The notes: generated by a model not told the origin, from the letters alone. DNA of 64,000 bases from JADHUC01 sp964617665 (GCA_964617665.1 CAZUAH010000003.1:1-64000); one strand, 5' to 3'. Shown: positions 7,925 to 17,046, counted from the first letter of the stretch. Numbers and translations are program-made.

Positions 7925-10900
7925 ATGAGATGTATGGTTGTGTCCGCGGTTTCTGTTGCATTGCTTATGTGCTCGTCGGCGCGGGCAGAGCGATCGGCCG
8001 AAGACATTTTGAAGGCATCGGGTATCAAAGGCGGACTGGTCGTCCATATCGGCTGCGGCGATGGAAAGTTGACTGCAGCACTGCGGGCAGGTGATTCCTA
8101 TCTTGTCCAAGGACTTGACGCCGATCCGGCGAACGTCGAAAAGGCGCGGGCACGCATTCAGTCGCTCGGGCTTGGCGGGAAGGTGTCGGCCGCAGTGTTC
8201 GATGGCCAACGGCTGCCATACGTTGATAATCTGGTGAACTTGATAGTGATGCGGGATACGGGATGCGAGGTTCGGGATGAAGAGATAGAGCGGGTATTGG
8301 CACCGGGAGGCGCCGCAGTGACTCTCGACTCTTTCTCTTTCTCCAAGCCGCGGCCCGACGAGATCGACGAGTGGACGCACTATCTGCACGGCCCGGATAA
8401 CAACGCGGTATCGCACGATACGGTTGTGGGGCCGCCCCGCTGTCTCCAGTGGATCTCCGATCCGGTGTACGGGCGTCACCACGATCGCTTGTCTAGCGTC
8501 AGCGCCGTGGTCAGTGCTGGCGGACGGCTGTTTTCGATCGAAGACCGCGCTCCGGCCCTTTCGATAGCTTTGCCGGCGGAGTGGCGGCTTGTCGCCAGGG
8601 ATGCGTTCAGCGGCGTTACGCTGTGGGAGTTGCCCATCGGCGAATGGGAATCGACCCAAACCCGCTTCCGCAGCGGACCGGTGCAGTTGTCCCGGCGTTT
8701 GGTGGCCGTTGGCGATCGTGTCTATGTCACTATGAACTACGGAGGTCCCCTTTCGTGCCTGGACGCTGCCACTGGTGCGACGCTCAAGACCTACGAGGGA
8801 ACCAAGGGCGTTGACGAAATCCTCTACATCGACGGTACCTTGTACTTGGTCGCAACCGGTGTCGGTGGAGCCCAGGACCGTCGGATTCTTTCCGTTTCCG
8901 TCTCGAACGGCGAGATTCTCTGGGAGAACAAGGACGGACCGGCTCGTAGCGTTCTACCGGCCACGCTTGCCGTTGGTCAGCGGTGCCTGTTCTTTCATGA
9001 TGGCCAAGCTGTGGTGGCGATAGACCGAAAGGCTGGCCAAGTCGTTTGGCGGCAGCCGCTACCCTCTGTACCTAAACGGCCCTCCTGGCTTTCGCCGACC
9101 GTTGTATTTCACGACGGCGTGGTATTATGCGGCGACCGGGCTGTGGATTATCCCGACGAGTGGAAACAGAACCCAGTGCTTCTTTCCGGCATGCTCCAGC
9201 ATGGCGGCTTGGGTCTGGTGAGCGCCCTGTCGGCTGACGACGGTGAAGTGCTGTGGCAGGACGAGGCGGCTGAGTGTTTTCATGGTGCGGTCGACGTGTT
9301 CGTCATCGACGGATTGGCGTGGGTGTCACGAGGACCCGCACGCTTCTTCTTCGAGCGGACACGGCCGATTTTCGATCAAATGTTGGGCCAGGATTTCTAC
9401 ATTGAAAACGTCACAGGGCGCGATCTTCGCACCGGCGAGGTGAAGAAGACGATCGACGCTGCGGAAGCGTTCACGTTAAGCCATCATCATCGCTGCTACC
9501 GCAACAAGGCGACCGAACGCTACATCATCATGGGACGGACGGGAATCGAATTCATCAATCTGGCGGACGGTCCCAGCTTACGCAACTGTTGGACGCGCGG
9601 TGCGTGCCAGTACGGTGTGATGCCAGCCAACGGGTTGCTGTATACGCCTCCGCATCCCTGCGCGTGCTACAACGCCAGTAAGATGAACGGCTTTTTCGCC
9701 TACAATAGCCGCAAAGAGGCCGCGTGGACGGACGAGAGTATCGACCGACTGTCCAAGGGGCCGGCGTATGCCGATTCCGGCTCTCCGCTCTCGACTCTCC
9801 GCTCTTCGCTTCCCACCGACTGGCCTACGTTTCGCCACGACAATGCCCGTAGCGGTTGCGGCGGCGTGCCGGTCGCTGATCGCCTTGCAGTGGCATGGCG
9901 AAGTGACCTGTGTGGCAAGCTGAGTGCTCCGACATCGGCGGACGGCAAGGTCTTCGTGAGTGCGATCAACCGCCACACGATCTGTGCTTTGGACCTGGAC
10001 ACGGGCAAAGAGCTTTGGTCGTACATCACTGGCGGTCGCGTCGACTCGCCGCCAACGTATTGGAAGGGACGTGTCTACTTCGGATCTGTCGACGGCTCGA
10101 TCCAGTGTTTGAACGCGTCCGACGGAAAGTTGGCCTGGCGCTTCTTCGCGGCTCCACAACAGGCCTCGATCGTCGCCTGGGATCAACTCGAATCACCTTG
10201 GCCCATCGCTGGCAGTGTGCTGGTACGGGGCGGAGCCGTTTACGCGTTGGCTGGTCGCAGTTCGAACCTTGACGGTGGCATGTACTTCATCAAGTTGGAT
10301 GCACGAACCGGTGAACCGCAACTGACCAAGCAGATCTACAACCGTGACCCCGATACGGGGCGTCAGGCGGAGGAACAAATCGACGATCTGTACATGCCCG
10401 GGTTGCTGTATGACGTTTTGTCGAGCAAGGGCGGGTCGATCTTTGCGCGCGAGGCCCGTTTGTCGCTCGATGGAACGATGGCCGACGAGCCTCAGGAGCA
10501 TTTGTATAGCGTCGGTGGCTTCCTTGACGATACCTGGTGGCACCGTTTCTACATGGTCTATGGCACGCGCTTCAAGAATGGGCCTGGAGGGGGCCTCGGG
10601 CGTGCGGGTGGTGCACCATTCGGCCGTCTGCTGGTGTGCGACGGGAAACACGTCTACGGTTACGGTCGGGTTAGCAACAACAGATACCATCTGTTCTGTG
10701 CCGCGGCGGGTGCCGTGAAGTCGCCTCCGTCGCCAAAGGCGAAGAGTAAGGATGCGAGGAGAGGGAAAACGGCTCCTGCGGGCAAAATTTGGTCGGACGC
10801 CAAGTATCCGATGATGGTCCGGGCCATGATCCTGGCTGGTGCGTCCGACGCAGAGAATCCAAATGCTGGCCGATTGGTGACGGCCGGGCCGCCCGTCACG

Positions 10901-11086
10901 GCCTTCGCGACTACCGAGGTCCTGCGCGGCGAGCAAGGCGGGCTGCTGGGGGTTGTTGACGCTTCGACGGGTAAGAGCCTATCGCAGGTATCCATCGAGG
11001 CGCCGCCGGTCTTTGACGGCATGTGCGCTGCTCGGGGACACGTCGTCCTGAGTCTCTCGTCCGGTGCCATCGTGTCCTTCAAGTAG
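7925..11086 (+). CDS. Secreted methyltransferase-like/PQQ-like beta-propeller fusion, copy 1
   Basis: The ATG at 7925 follows AAGGAG. The 1053-residue product has a signal peptide ending near SSARA, then a class I SAM-methyltransferase-like domain (motif I HIGCGDGKLTAAL at about residues 40-52; acidic motif II region GLDAD; VLAPGG near 125), then two PQQ-like propeller halves. The second half opens with DWPTFRHDNARSG near residue 636. Family-specific motifs include HHRCYRNKAT and CQYGVMPANGLLY followed by PCACY. A basic linker lies near residue 940. A propeller binding a quinone or a sugar, or acting as a scaffold, are all possible; the reaction is unknown. It carries 7-base tandem repeats at 8248-8278 and 9773-9814. 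Three paralogues lie downstream. Confidence 0.8.
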   Translation: MRCMVVSAVSVALLMCSSARAERSAEDILKASGIKGGLVVHIGCGDGKLTAALRAGDSYLVQGLDADPANVEKARARIQSLGLGGKVSAAVFDGQRLPYVDNLVNLIVMRDTGCEVRDEEIERVLAPGGAAVTLDSFSFSKPRPDEIDEWTHYLHGPDNNAVSHDTVVGPPRCLQWISDPVYGRHHDRLSSVSAVVSAGGRLFSIEDRAPALSIALPAEWRLVARDAFSGVTLWELPIGEWESTQTRFRSGPVQLSRRLVAVGDRVYVTMNYGGPLSCLDAATGATLKTYEGTKGVDEILYIDGTLYLVATGVGGAQDRRILSVSVSNGEILWENKDGPARSVLPATLAVGQRCLFFHDGQAVVAIDRKAGQVVWRQPLPSVPKRPSWLSPTVVFHDGVVLCGDRAVDYPDEWKQNPVLLSGMLQHGGLGLVSALSADDGEVLWQDEAAECFHGAVDVFVIDGLAWVSRGPARFFFERTRPIFDQMLGQDFYIENVTGRDLRTGEVKKTIDAAEAFTLSHHHRCYRNKATERYIIMGRTGIEFINLADGPSLRNCWTRGACQYGVMPANGLLYTPPHPCACYNASKMNGFFAYNSRKEAAWTDESIDRLSKGPAYADSGSPLSTLRSSLPTDWPTFRHDNARSGCGGVPVADRLAVAWRSDLCGKLSAPTSADGKVFVSAINRHTICALDLDTGKELWSYITGGRVDSPPTYWKGRVYFGSVDGSIQCLNASDGKLAWRFFAAPQQASIVAWDQLESPWPIAGSVLVRGGAVYALAGRSSNLDGGMYFIKLDARTGEPQLTKQIYNRDPDTGRQAEEQIDDLYMPGLLYDVLSSKGGSIFAREARLSLDGTMADEPQEHLYSVGGFLDDTWWHRFYMVYGTRFKNGPGGGLGRAGGAPFGRLLVCDGKHVYGYGRVSNNRYHLFCAAAGAVKSPPSPKAKSKDARRGKTAPAGKIWSDAKYPMMVRAMILAGASDAENPNAGRLVTAGPPVTAFATTEVLRGEQGGLLGVVDASTGKSLSQVSIEAPPVFDGMCAARGHVVLSLSSGAIVSFK
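8248..8278. repeat. In-frame heptamer array in methyltransferase-like domain, copy 1
   Basis: Successive 7-base units GATGCGG, GATACGG, GATGCGA and GGTTCGG lie inside the coding sequence and encode the stretch around MRDTGCEVRDEE. The first 19 bases are the exact reverse complement of a stretch in the second heptamer site of copies 2 and 3 (24248-24266 and 52972-52990). A second, shorter GACTCTC/GACTCTT pair follows at 8320-8333. Confidence 0.8.
9773..9814. repeat. Six-unit heptamer array in the inter-propeller linker, copy 1
   Basis: Six consecutive 7-base units run from GATTCCG through GCTCTCC, GCTCTCG and ACTCTCC to GCTCTTC and GCTTCCC. They encode a Ser/Leu-rich linker (DSGSPLSTLRSSLP) immediately before the DWPTFRHD start of the second propeller half. 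Forty-two bases equal two reading-frame cycles of a 7-base unit, so the frame is kept. Confidence 0.85.
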
Positions 11087-11270
11087 ATTGCGGCTTCGGT
11101 GGTGGCAGCCGGCCTGCGTGTTGTGATATACTTCTCGAAACCATAGCGACGCATAGGGTGATTGGTTTTGCATTGACAGCCAGCGGGCGACCCTACGGCA
11201 GGCAATTATTGAGCATCGCCGCGGCGCACACAGCCGGAGCGGACACCCATACGACCAGAGAAAGGACATC

Positions 11271-13391
11271 GTGTCATTCTTCCTGCCGTTTGAGAAGGAG
11301 CTCAAAGCGCTCGATGACCAGCTTGCGGCGCTCCCCGAAACGGATCCGAGCCGTGCGGAGCTTCTGGCACGGCTGGAGACCTGCGAGCACGAGGTTTACG
11401 ATAACATCGACGCCGTCGAGACTTTCCTTCTTTCTCGCAATCCTCTGCGTCCGAAGACGCTCGACTACGTTCAACACATCTTTCACGACATCCGCTTCTT
11501 TCAGAACTCGGACGTCCGCGGTGACCACCTCGTCGTCGCCGGCGCGGGTAAGGTCGAAATCGCGGGAGACCCTGTCGATGTCATTTTCGTTGGCCAGCAA
11601 ACGGGACCTTCCTCGGAATGGGAGCACTTGGTCAAGTTGCCGCCAGAGGAGTACAAGCGCTGGAACCAAGGTATGGGCTTCCCGGACGGGTATCGCAAGG
11701 CGGTCTATGCCATGGACTTGGCCGAGCAGCGGGGCTGGCCCATAGTGGTGTTCGTGGACACGCACGGCGCGGACGCCTCGGAGTATTCCGAGGAACAGGG
11801 GCAGGCATTTGCCATCAATGAAGTGATCCGCAAGACCACTTCCCTGAGAACACCCAGTCTTTCCTATATTATCAGTCTGGGGGCAAGCGGCGGGGCGATC
11901 GCCTTCACGCCCACAAACCGAACGATCATGAACGAGCATGCAACGTACATGGTCATCAGCCCAGGCGCTTGTGCGTCGATCCTGTTCCGGACCCGGGAGC
12001 CCGATGCGATTCGCCGTGCGGCCAGGGGGTTGCGCCTGACCGCAGCTGATGCGTTTGATCAGGGCACCGTGGACGAGTTCGTCAAGGAAGGTTTGCACCC
12101 GGGCCATCGCTACCCCGACGAACTCTTGGCCAAAGGCAAAGAGGCTGTCGAGCGGCACCTGGGGCAGCTTCTGGGTATGGGCGGCGAGCGGGCCGAACTA
12201 GTGCGCCGTGAGAAGTTCTTTGCCATGGGTTTGTGGGGCGGGTCGGACACGAAACGGCAAACGGATACGCTGGCGAAGTTGGCGTGCGAACAGAGTCGGG
12301 TGTATGCCAAGTTGCTCGACGCGCTTACCGAGTACTTCGCCGAGCGGGTGGAGAAAAACGGCCGGCCGGCGGACGAAGCTGCAGCCAAGGTCCAAGCGGA
12401 AGCTCGTCAGGAGGTCGCGCGAATGATCTACGCGGCCCAGCGAGCAGACGCCACGTATGTGAGCAACGTCCTGGGGGTGGATGCTGAGCCCCTGAGTAAA
12501 TGCCAGTGGGCTCAAATCCACGAGTACTTGCTTGAGCGGCGGTACGGGCATTCGAGCGGACTGCACGCAGTCTGCCCCAACGGCGGTCTCAGCACGTACC
12601 AACGCTTCCACCCGGTCTGCTGGATTCGTCAACTCACTGACGAAGACACATTCCGGGAATTCGCCGAGACGATCCAGTACTGCTCGGTCGACCAACTCGG
12701 ATTCCCCGGGTATGAAGAATCCCTGGCTCGCGGGACAAAGGAGACCGGGCTCGAAACGGGATTGGTCACGGGCTTGGCCAAGATTAGCGGCTTGGATGTC
12801 GTGCTGGCAGTCAACAATTTCCGTCTGGTCGGAAGTAGTCTGTGCGACGAAATCGGCGAGAAGTATCGCTATGCCGCTGGGCAGGCCGTCGAGAAACGGA
12901 CGCCGCTGGTTTCTATCGCGATGGGCGGCGGGGCACGGATGCAGGAAGGCACGCCGTCGATGCATCGCAACATTCCGAAGATTCATCATGCCCTGAATGC
13001 GTTGGACGAGGCCGGTGTGCCGCACATCTCGGTCATCTGTGATCCGACGCTCGGCGGGACGGCGATCAGCTACGGTTTGCGAGGCGACTACATGATCGTG
13101 GTGGAAGGTTCAGCCAACATCGGCTTCACCGGCAAGCGCGTCATGGAGCAGTTTCGGGGACGCAAGATGCCACCCGACTTCCAGAACGGTGAGTGGCTCC
13201 TACATCGCGGGTTCGTGGACGAATGCGTGAGCGCAGAACGGTTGCCCACCCGCCTCGCGGAACTACTCAACCACGTAATCGACGGCGGAAGCTTGGCCGA
13301 GTTGCAAAAGCGCGGCAAACGCGTGTGGAAACCGAAAGAGTCCAACGCCCAGAACGACGCGTCGCTCGAGTCCGCCGGTTCGGTGCCGTGA
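11271..13391 (+). CDS. Carboxyltransferase with AccA-like then AccD-like halves (acyl-CoA carboxylase)
   Basis: The GTG at 11271 follows AAAGGA. In the 706-residue protein, residues about 20-290 follow the AccA pattern: NPLRPKTLDYVQHIF, VGQQTG, GYRKAVYAMDLAE, VDTHGA, SGGAIAF and MVISPGACASILF. After a helical segment, residues about 430-690 follow AccD: GGGARMQEG, CDPTLGG, ANIGFTGKRVMEQ and GFVDE. The AccD half lacks the N-terminal zinc ribbon of bacterial AccD. The alpha-before-beta order is the reverse of PccB-type carboxyltransferases. It would transfer a carboxyl group from biotin to acetyl- or propionyl-CoA. The neighbouring epimerase and mutase genes favour propionyl-CoA. No biotin carboxylase or biotin carrier gene is in the window. 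Confidence 0.8.
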   Translation: MSFFLPFEKELKALDDQLAALPETDPSRAELLARLETCEHEVYDNIDAVETFLLSRNPLRPKTLDYVQHIFHDIRFFQNSDVRGDHLVVAGAGKVEIAGDPVDVIFVGQQTGPSSEWEHLVKLPPEEYKRWNQGMGFPDGYRKAVYAMDLAEQRGWPIVVFVDTHGADASEYSEEQGQAFAINEVIRKTTSLRTPSLSYIISLGASGGAIAFTPTNRTIMNEHATYMVISPGACASILFRTREPDAIRRAARGLRLTAADAFDQGTVDEFVKEGLHPGHRYPDELLAKGKEAVERHLGQLLGMGGERAELVRREKFFAMGLWGGSDTKRQTDTLAKLACEQSRVYAKLLDALTEYFAERVEKNGRPADEAAAKVQAEARQEVARMIYAAQRADATYVSNVLGVDAEPLSKCQWAQIHEYLLERRYGHSSGLHAVCPNGGLSTYQRFHPVCWIRQLTDEDTFREFAETIQYCSVDQLGFPGYEESLARGTKETGLETGLVTGLAKISGLDVVLAVNNFRLVGSSLCDEIGEKYRYAAGQAVEKRTPLVSIAMGGGARMQEGTPSMHRNIPKIHHALNALDEAGVPHISVICDPTLGGTAISYGLRGDYMIVVEGSANIGFTGKRVMEQFRGRKMPPDFQNGEWLLHRGFVDECVSAERLPTRLAELLNHVIDGGSLAELQKRGKRVWKPKESNAQNDASLESAGSVP

Positions 13392-13394
13392 GTT

Positions 13395-13472
13395 CGTTTA
13401 ACCCCGAGGCGAAGGCAACGGCGTAACGCATCGAACCGAAAACAACCGTCGCCTCCGTCTGGGGGTTAAACG
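13395..13472. repeat. Imperfect inverted repeat between convergent genes
   Basis: The arms begin CGTTTAACCCC and end GGGGTTAAACG, with a less well matched interior. It fills the gap between the carboxyltransferase fusion and the epimerase gene on the opposite strand. The right arm overlaps the last bases of the epimerase gene and supplies its TAA stop. It is related to the repeat at 7689-7756 and may act as a bidirectional terminator. Confidence 0.7.
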
Positions 13473-13876
13473 ACCGGCTGGCAAAACTCCGTCAGTACGC
13501 CGCCTGTGCTCTTAGGGTGGGCGAAAGCAATCTGCATCCCGTGGGCCCCAACTCGCGGCGTTTCGTCGATGAGCCGGACGCCGGCTGACTTTAGCGCCTC
13601 AAGCGTAGCCGGCAGATCCGCGACTCGGTACGCGACGTGATGCAGGCCCGGTCCTTTCTTTTCGATATACTTCGCGATCGGGCTGTCGCTGGCGGTGGCT
13701 TCGAGCAACTCAATGCGGACTTCCCCGAGTTGGAAGAAGGCCACCCGCACTTTCTGGTCTTGGATCTCTTCGGTCTCGCCGCATGCCAAACCGAAAACAT
13801 CGCGGTACAAGTGACTTGCTTCTTCGAGAGATTCGACGGCTATGCCCAGGTGGTCGATGCAGATCGGTGGTTGCAC
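13466..13876 (-). CDS. mce: Methylmalonyl-CoA epimerase
   Basis: The 136-residue VOC-fold protein interconverts (2R)- and (2S)-methylmalonyl-CoA. The diagnostic motifs are IDHLGIAVESLEEA near the N-terminus, LLEATASDSPIAKYIEKKG, GLHHVAYRV and a C-terminal TEFCQP, which carry the metal-binding His/His/Glu set of the family. I chose the GTG start at 13876 because AGGGAGAG lies just upstream and because translation from farther upstream would add residues encoded within the mutase gene. It follows the mutase stop by ten bases and is the last gene of the propionate operon. Confidence 0.9.
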   Translation of the reverse strand: MQPPICIDHLGIAVESLEEASHLYRDVFGLACGETEEIQDQKVRVAFFQLGEVRIELLEATASDSPIAKYIEKKGPGLHHVAYRVADLPATLEALKSAGVRLIDETPRVGAHGMQIAFAHPKSTGGVLTEFCQPVV

Positions 13877-13886
13877 CGTGCTCTCC

Positions 13887-15560
13887 CTATATCGTGCATT
13901 CCTCGTATTCGCCGAATACGCGGCGTAATGCGTCGCATACCTCGCCCACTGATGCGTACGCCTGCACTGCATCAAGGATCAAGGGCATGAGATTGGCGTC
14001 ACCACAGGCACCCGTCTCGAGGGCCAATAGTGTGCCGTTGACGGCCGAGGCGTCGCGTTCGGCACGCACTTGGTGGAGCCTGTCGATCTGTCGGCGCGCC
14101 GCCTGTTCACCGATGGTTAGAATCTCCGGCTGAGTGTCTTCCTCGGTCTCGTAGCGATTGACGCCGACAATCACACGCTCATCGCGTTCGATCTCCTGCT
14201 GGTATCGATACGAAGACTGTTCGATCTCGGCTTGCGGATAGCGCTGGTCAATCGCACGGACCATCCCGCCGATCTCATCAATCTTGTCGATGTATGCTGC
14301 CGCTTTTGCCTCGATTCGATCCGTCAGGTTCTCGATGCAGTAACTTCCTGCCAGTGGGTCGACCGTATGAGTTACGCCCGATTCGTGGGCGATGATCTGC
14401 TGTGTCCGCAGTGCCAATTGGACCGCCTCTTCGGTTGGCAAGGCAAGGGCTTCGTCGCGGCTATTGGTGTGCAACGACTGCGTCCCGCCAAGCACAGCAG
14501 CCAGAGCCTGCAGCGTCACGCGGACCACGTTGTTGTCCACCTGCTGGGCGGTCAGCGTCGCGCCACACGTCTGCGTGTGGAAACGGAGCATGCAGCTACG
14601 CGGGTCTTTGGCACCGAACCGGTCTCGCATGATCCGTGCCCAGAGCCTTCGAGCCGCACGGAACTTGGCCACTTCTTCCAACACGTCGGTCATAGCGCCG
14701 AAGAAAAACGAGATCCTCGGTGCGAAACGGTCGACGTCCAACCCGGCGCTCAAAGCCGCGTCGATGTAAGCGATCCCATCCGCAAGCGTGAAGCCTATCT
14801 CCTGCGCCGCTGTCGAGCCGGCTTCGCGCATGTGGTAACCGCTGACGCTGATTGTGTTGAATTGCGGCAGGTGCTCCGCGGCGTACTCGAAGATATTAGT
14901 GATCAGTCTGAGCGATGGGCCGGGCGGGAAAATATAGGTACCTCGCGCAATGTACTCCTTCAGCACATCGTTCTGAATTGTGCCGGAGAGCTGGCTTGCC
15001 GTGACGCCCTGCTTGGCACCGACGGCGATATACATCGCCAGCAAGACCGCAGCCGGAGCATTGATGGTCATCGAAGTGGAGACCTTTTCGAGCGGAATGC
15101 CGTCGAACAGGATCTCCATGTCAGCCAGCGTGTCGATGGCGACGCCAACTTTTCCAATCTCCCCCAAAGCCAGTGCGTGGTCGCTGTCGTACCCGATCTG
15201 CGTTGGCAGGTCGAAGGCCACGCTCAGACCGGTCTGACCCTGATCCAACAGAAAACGGTAACGCTGGTTGGTCTCCTCGGCGTCGGCAAACCCGGCGTAC
15301 TGGCGCATGGTCCAGAGCCGCGAGCGGTACATCGTCGGCTGAACGCCCCGCGTGAAGGGGTACTCGCCGGGAAAGCCAATCCGGTCGAGATACGCGGCGT
15401 CGGCGCGTTCGTCACCCGTGTCGACGGGGAGGTGCAGTCCGTCGATCGGCTGGCCCGATACGGTCGCGGTCCGCTCGGCACATTCGGGCACCTTTGCGGC
15501 CGCCGGAGCCAGCCTCTGGGCCTTCCATTTCTCGAAACGTTCTTTCAGAGACTCAGTCAT
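13887..15560 (-). CDS. Methylmalonyl-CoA mutase, catalytic (large) subunit of split type
   Basis: The protein of about 557 residues has the TIM-barrel substrate domain only; the cobalamin-binding domain is encoded separately at 16582-16998. Motifs are YPFTRGVQPTMYRSRLWTMR with QYAGF, GLSVAFDLPTQIGYDSD, TIQNDVLKEYIARGTYIFPP and TQTCGATLTAQQ. The Tyr in RQYAGF and the Arg before GTYIFPP match the residues that mark methylmalonyl-CoA mutase rather than isobutyryl-CoA mutase. A TTG start at 15572 is possible; I prefer the ATG at 15560. It almost abuts the meaB stop. It converts (R)-methylmalonyl-CoA to succinyl-CoA with the B12-binding partner. Confidence 0.92.
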   Translation of the reverse strand: MTESLKERFEKWKAQRLAPAAAKVPECAERTATVSGQPIDGLHLPVDTGDERADAAYLDRIGFPGEYPFTRGVQPTMYRSRLWTMRQYAGFADAEETNQRYRFLLDQGQTGLSVAFDLPTQIGYDSDHALALGEIGKVGVAIDTLADMEILFDGIPLEKVSTSMTINAPAAVLLAMYIAVGAKQGVTASQLSGTIQNDVLKEYIARGTYIFPPGPSLRLITNIFEYAAEHLPQFNTISVSGYHMREAGSTAAQEIGFTLADGIAYIDAALSAGLDVDRFAPRISFFFGAMTDVLEEVAKFRAARRLWARIMRDRFGAKDPRSCMLRFHTQTCGATLTAQQVDNNVVRVTLQALAAVLGGTQSLHTNSRDEALALPTEEAVQLALRTQQIIAHESGVTHTVDPLAGSYCIENLTDRIEAKAAAYIDKIDEIGGMVRAIDQRYPQAEIEQSSYRYQQEIERDERVIVGVNRYETEEDTQPEILTIGEQAARRQIDRLHQVRAERDASAVNGTLLALETGACGDANLMPLILDAVQAYASVGEVCDALRRVFGEYEECTI

Positions 15561-15568
15561 TCCTAATC

Positions 15569-16585
15569 TCAATCATCGGTTGCAGCCTGCTGCACCTCGG
15601 CCAATGCCGAAGCGGCCAATTGCGATATGACCATATCCAGCGTGGACTCGCCTTGATTCAGTTTGGCGATCCACTGCTTCGTGACAGGATCGTCGAGCAA
15701 ACGCTCCACCGCTCGCCCACACACAGCCATCGCGCCTCGTCCAATCTCATCCAGCGCCCGTCGTTCGCCTCGGCAAGCCTGCGCCTCTGGCGTGCGGCGC
15801 GCGCGATCCTGTTCGAGGAGCTTCTCCATCAGGTTCTCCACGCCTCGCCCAGACTTCGCCTCCACCTCCACGACTTCGGGGGCGCCAGCAGGTGTGTTCT
15901 CGGACTCGCTTTCGGGCAACGGTTCGCACTGACCGCAACTCCGCGCATGGGCAGCGCCGGCCAATTCCTCGCGGACTTCTTTGAGCAACCGACCAGATTC
16001 AGGTAGATCACACTTGTTCACGACCACGATGTCGGCAATTTCCAGAAGTCCCGCCTTGATCAATTGGATGTCGTCGCCGTGTCCCGGTCCCAGCACTACC
16101 ACGCAAACGTCCGCCACCGATGCAATCTCAAGTTCGTTTTGCCCTACGCCGACTGTCTCGATTAACACCGGGTCGTAACCGGCGAGTTCCATGAGCCGAG
16201 CGCAATGCACGGTGGCATTGGACAGACCACCCTCGTGGCCATGAGTGGCCAGCGAGCGGATGAAGACGTCGGCATCCAGGGCGTGTCGCATCATGCGAAC
16301 ACGATCGCCCAGCAGGGCGCCATTCGATCGAGACGAGCTTGGATCGACCGCCAGCACGCCGATCCGATGTCCACGCTCGCGCAGGCGGACCAAGAGGGCG
16401 TCGATCAGCGTCGACTTTCCCACGCCCGGCGGGCCGGTAAATCCCCACCACGGAAGCTGCCCAGTCGACTGACGCAAGCATACTTCGAGCGCGGTATCGG
16501 TGCGCCCCGTCGGATCGACGCGTGACATCGCCCGAGCCATCGCACGACGATCGCCCTGGCGCAGTTTGTCCACGAGTTCATTCAT
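15569..16585 (-). CDS. meaB: MeaB/ArgK-family G-protein chaperone of methylmalonyl-CoA mutase
   Basis: The 338-residue GTPase loads and protects adenosylcobalamin on the mutase. Walker A is GPPGVGKST near residue 50, followed by AVDPSSSRSNGALLGDRVRM, the switch region ETVGVGQNE and the guanine-specificity motif NKCD. The family is usually 310-340 residues, so it is complete. An acidic and Cys-containing insert (about residues 215-255) is less conserved. Its ATG overlaps the stop of the B12-binding subunit gene by an ATGA junction, and its own stop lies just before the mutase gene, so the three are probably co-translated. Confidence 0.95.
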   Translation of the reverse strand: MNELVDKLRQGDRRAMARAMSRVDPTGRTDTALEVCLRQSTGQLPWWGFTGPPGVGKSTLIDALLVRLRERGHRIGVLAVDPSSSRSNGALLGDRVRMMRHALDADVFIRSLATHGHEGGLSNATVHCARLMELAGYDPVLIETVGVGQNELEIASVADVCVVVLGPGHGDDIQLIKAGLLEIADIVVVNKCDLPESGRLLKEVREELAGAAHARSCGQCEPLPESESENTPAGAPEVVEVEAKSGRGVENLMEKLLEQDRARRTPEAQACRGERRALDEIGRGAMAVCGRAVERLLDDPVTKQWIAKLNQGESTLDMVISQLAASALAEVQQAATDD

Positions 16586-16998
16586 TCCCGACTGGTCAAC
16601 TCCTGTTCCAAGGCGGAGAGGATCTCTGACAGGGCCGTTCCCGGGGTGAACACATGCCGGAAACCCAAGGATTGAAGATACGGGATGTCCTTCTCGGGAA
16701 TCGTCCCGCCTGCTAGAAGAACGATGTCCCCCGCGTCCTCTTCATTCAGCAGTTCAGCTACCCGCGCAAAGAGCTCGTTGTGGGCGCCGCTCAACAAACT
16801 CAAACCAATCACGTCGACGTCTTCGTCGATGGCAGTCCGGACGATTTGTTCGGGGGTACGGCGGATGCCGGTGTAGATGACCTCATAGCCAGCATCGCGC
16901 AAAGCGCGGATTAGGAACTTGGCTCCACGGTCATGTCCGTCGAGGCCAACCTTGCCAATCAGAATGCGTTTGGGGGTTTGGGTATTCACGCTCTGCAT
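16582..16998 (-). CDS. Methylmalonyl-CoA mutase, B12-binding (small) subunit
   Basis: The 138-residue protein is a stand-alone cobalamin-binding domain. KVGLDGHDRGAKFL contains the DxHxxG motif whose His ligates cobalt, followed by a LSLLSG motif and LLAGGTIPEKD. The length matches single B12-binding domains of split mutases. It is followed by meaB and the catalytic subunit gene in one operon, in the order B12 domain, chaperone, catalytic domain. The ATG at 16998 has only a weak ribosome-binding sequence. Confidence 0.93.
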   Translation of the reverse strand: MQSVNTQTPKRILIGKVGLDGHDRGAKFLIRALRDAGYEVIYTGIRRTPEQIVRTAIDEDVDVIGLSLLSGAHNELFARVAELLNEEDAGDIVLLAGGTIPEKDIPYLQSLGFRHVFTPGTALSEILSALEQELTSRE

Positions 16999-17046
16999 AC
17001 TAGCGGTTCCCTGCGGCGTTGAACATCCCCGTTGCGCTCGTTGGTC

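Noticed and set aside
9600..9680. Cytochrome c haem site in the MT-PQQ family around CQYGVMPANG and PCACY
   Set aside because: The cysteines are conserved but no CxxCH is present, so covalent haem is not supported.
11172..11200. TTGACA considered as the -35 box of the carboxyltransferase promoter
   Set aside because: No matching -10 hexamer lies about 17 bases downstream, and planctomycete promoters cannot be called from one hexamer.
14232..15566. Open frame of 444 codons on the plus strand opposite the mutase gene
   Set aside because: The minus strand encodes unmistakable methylmalonyl-CoA mutase; the antisense translation is Arg-rich without motifs.
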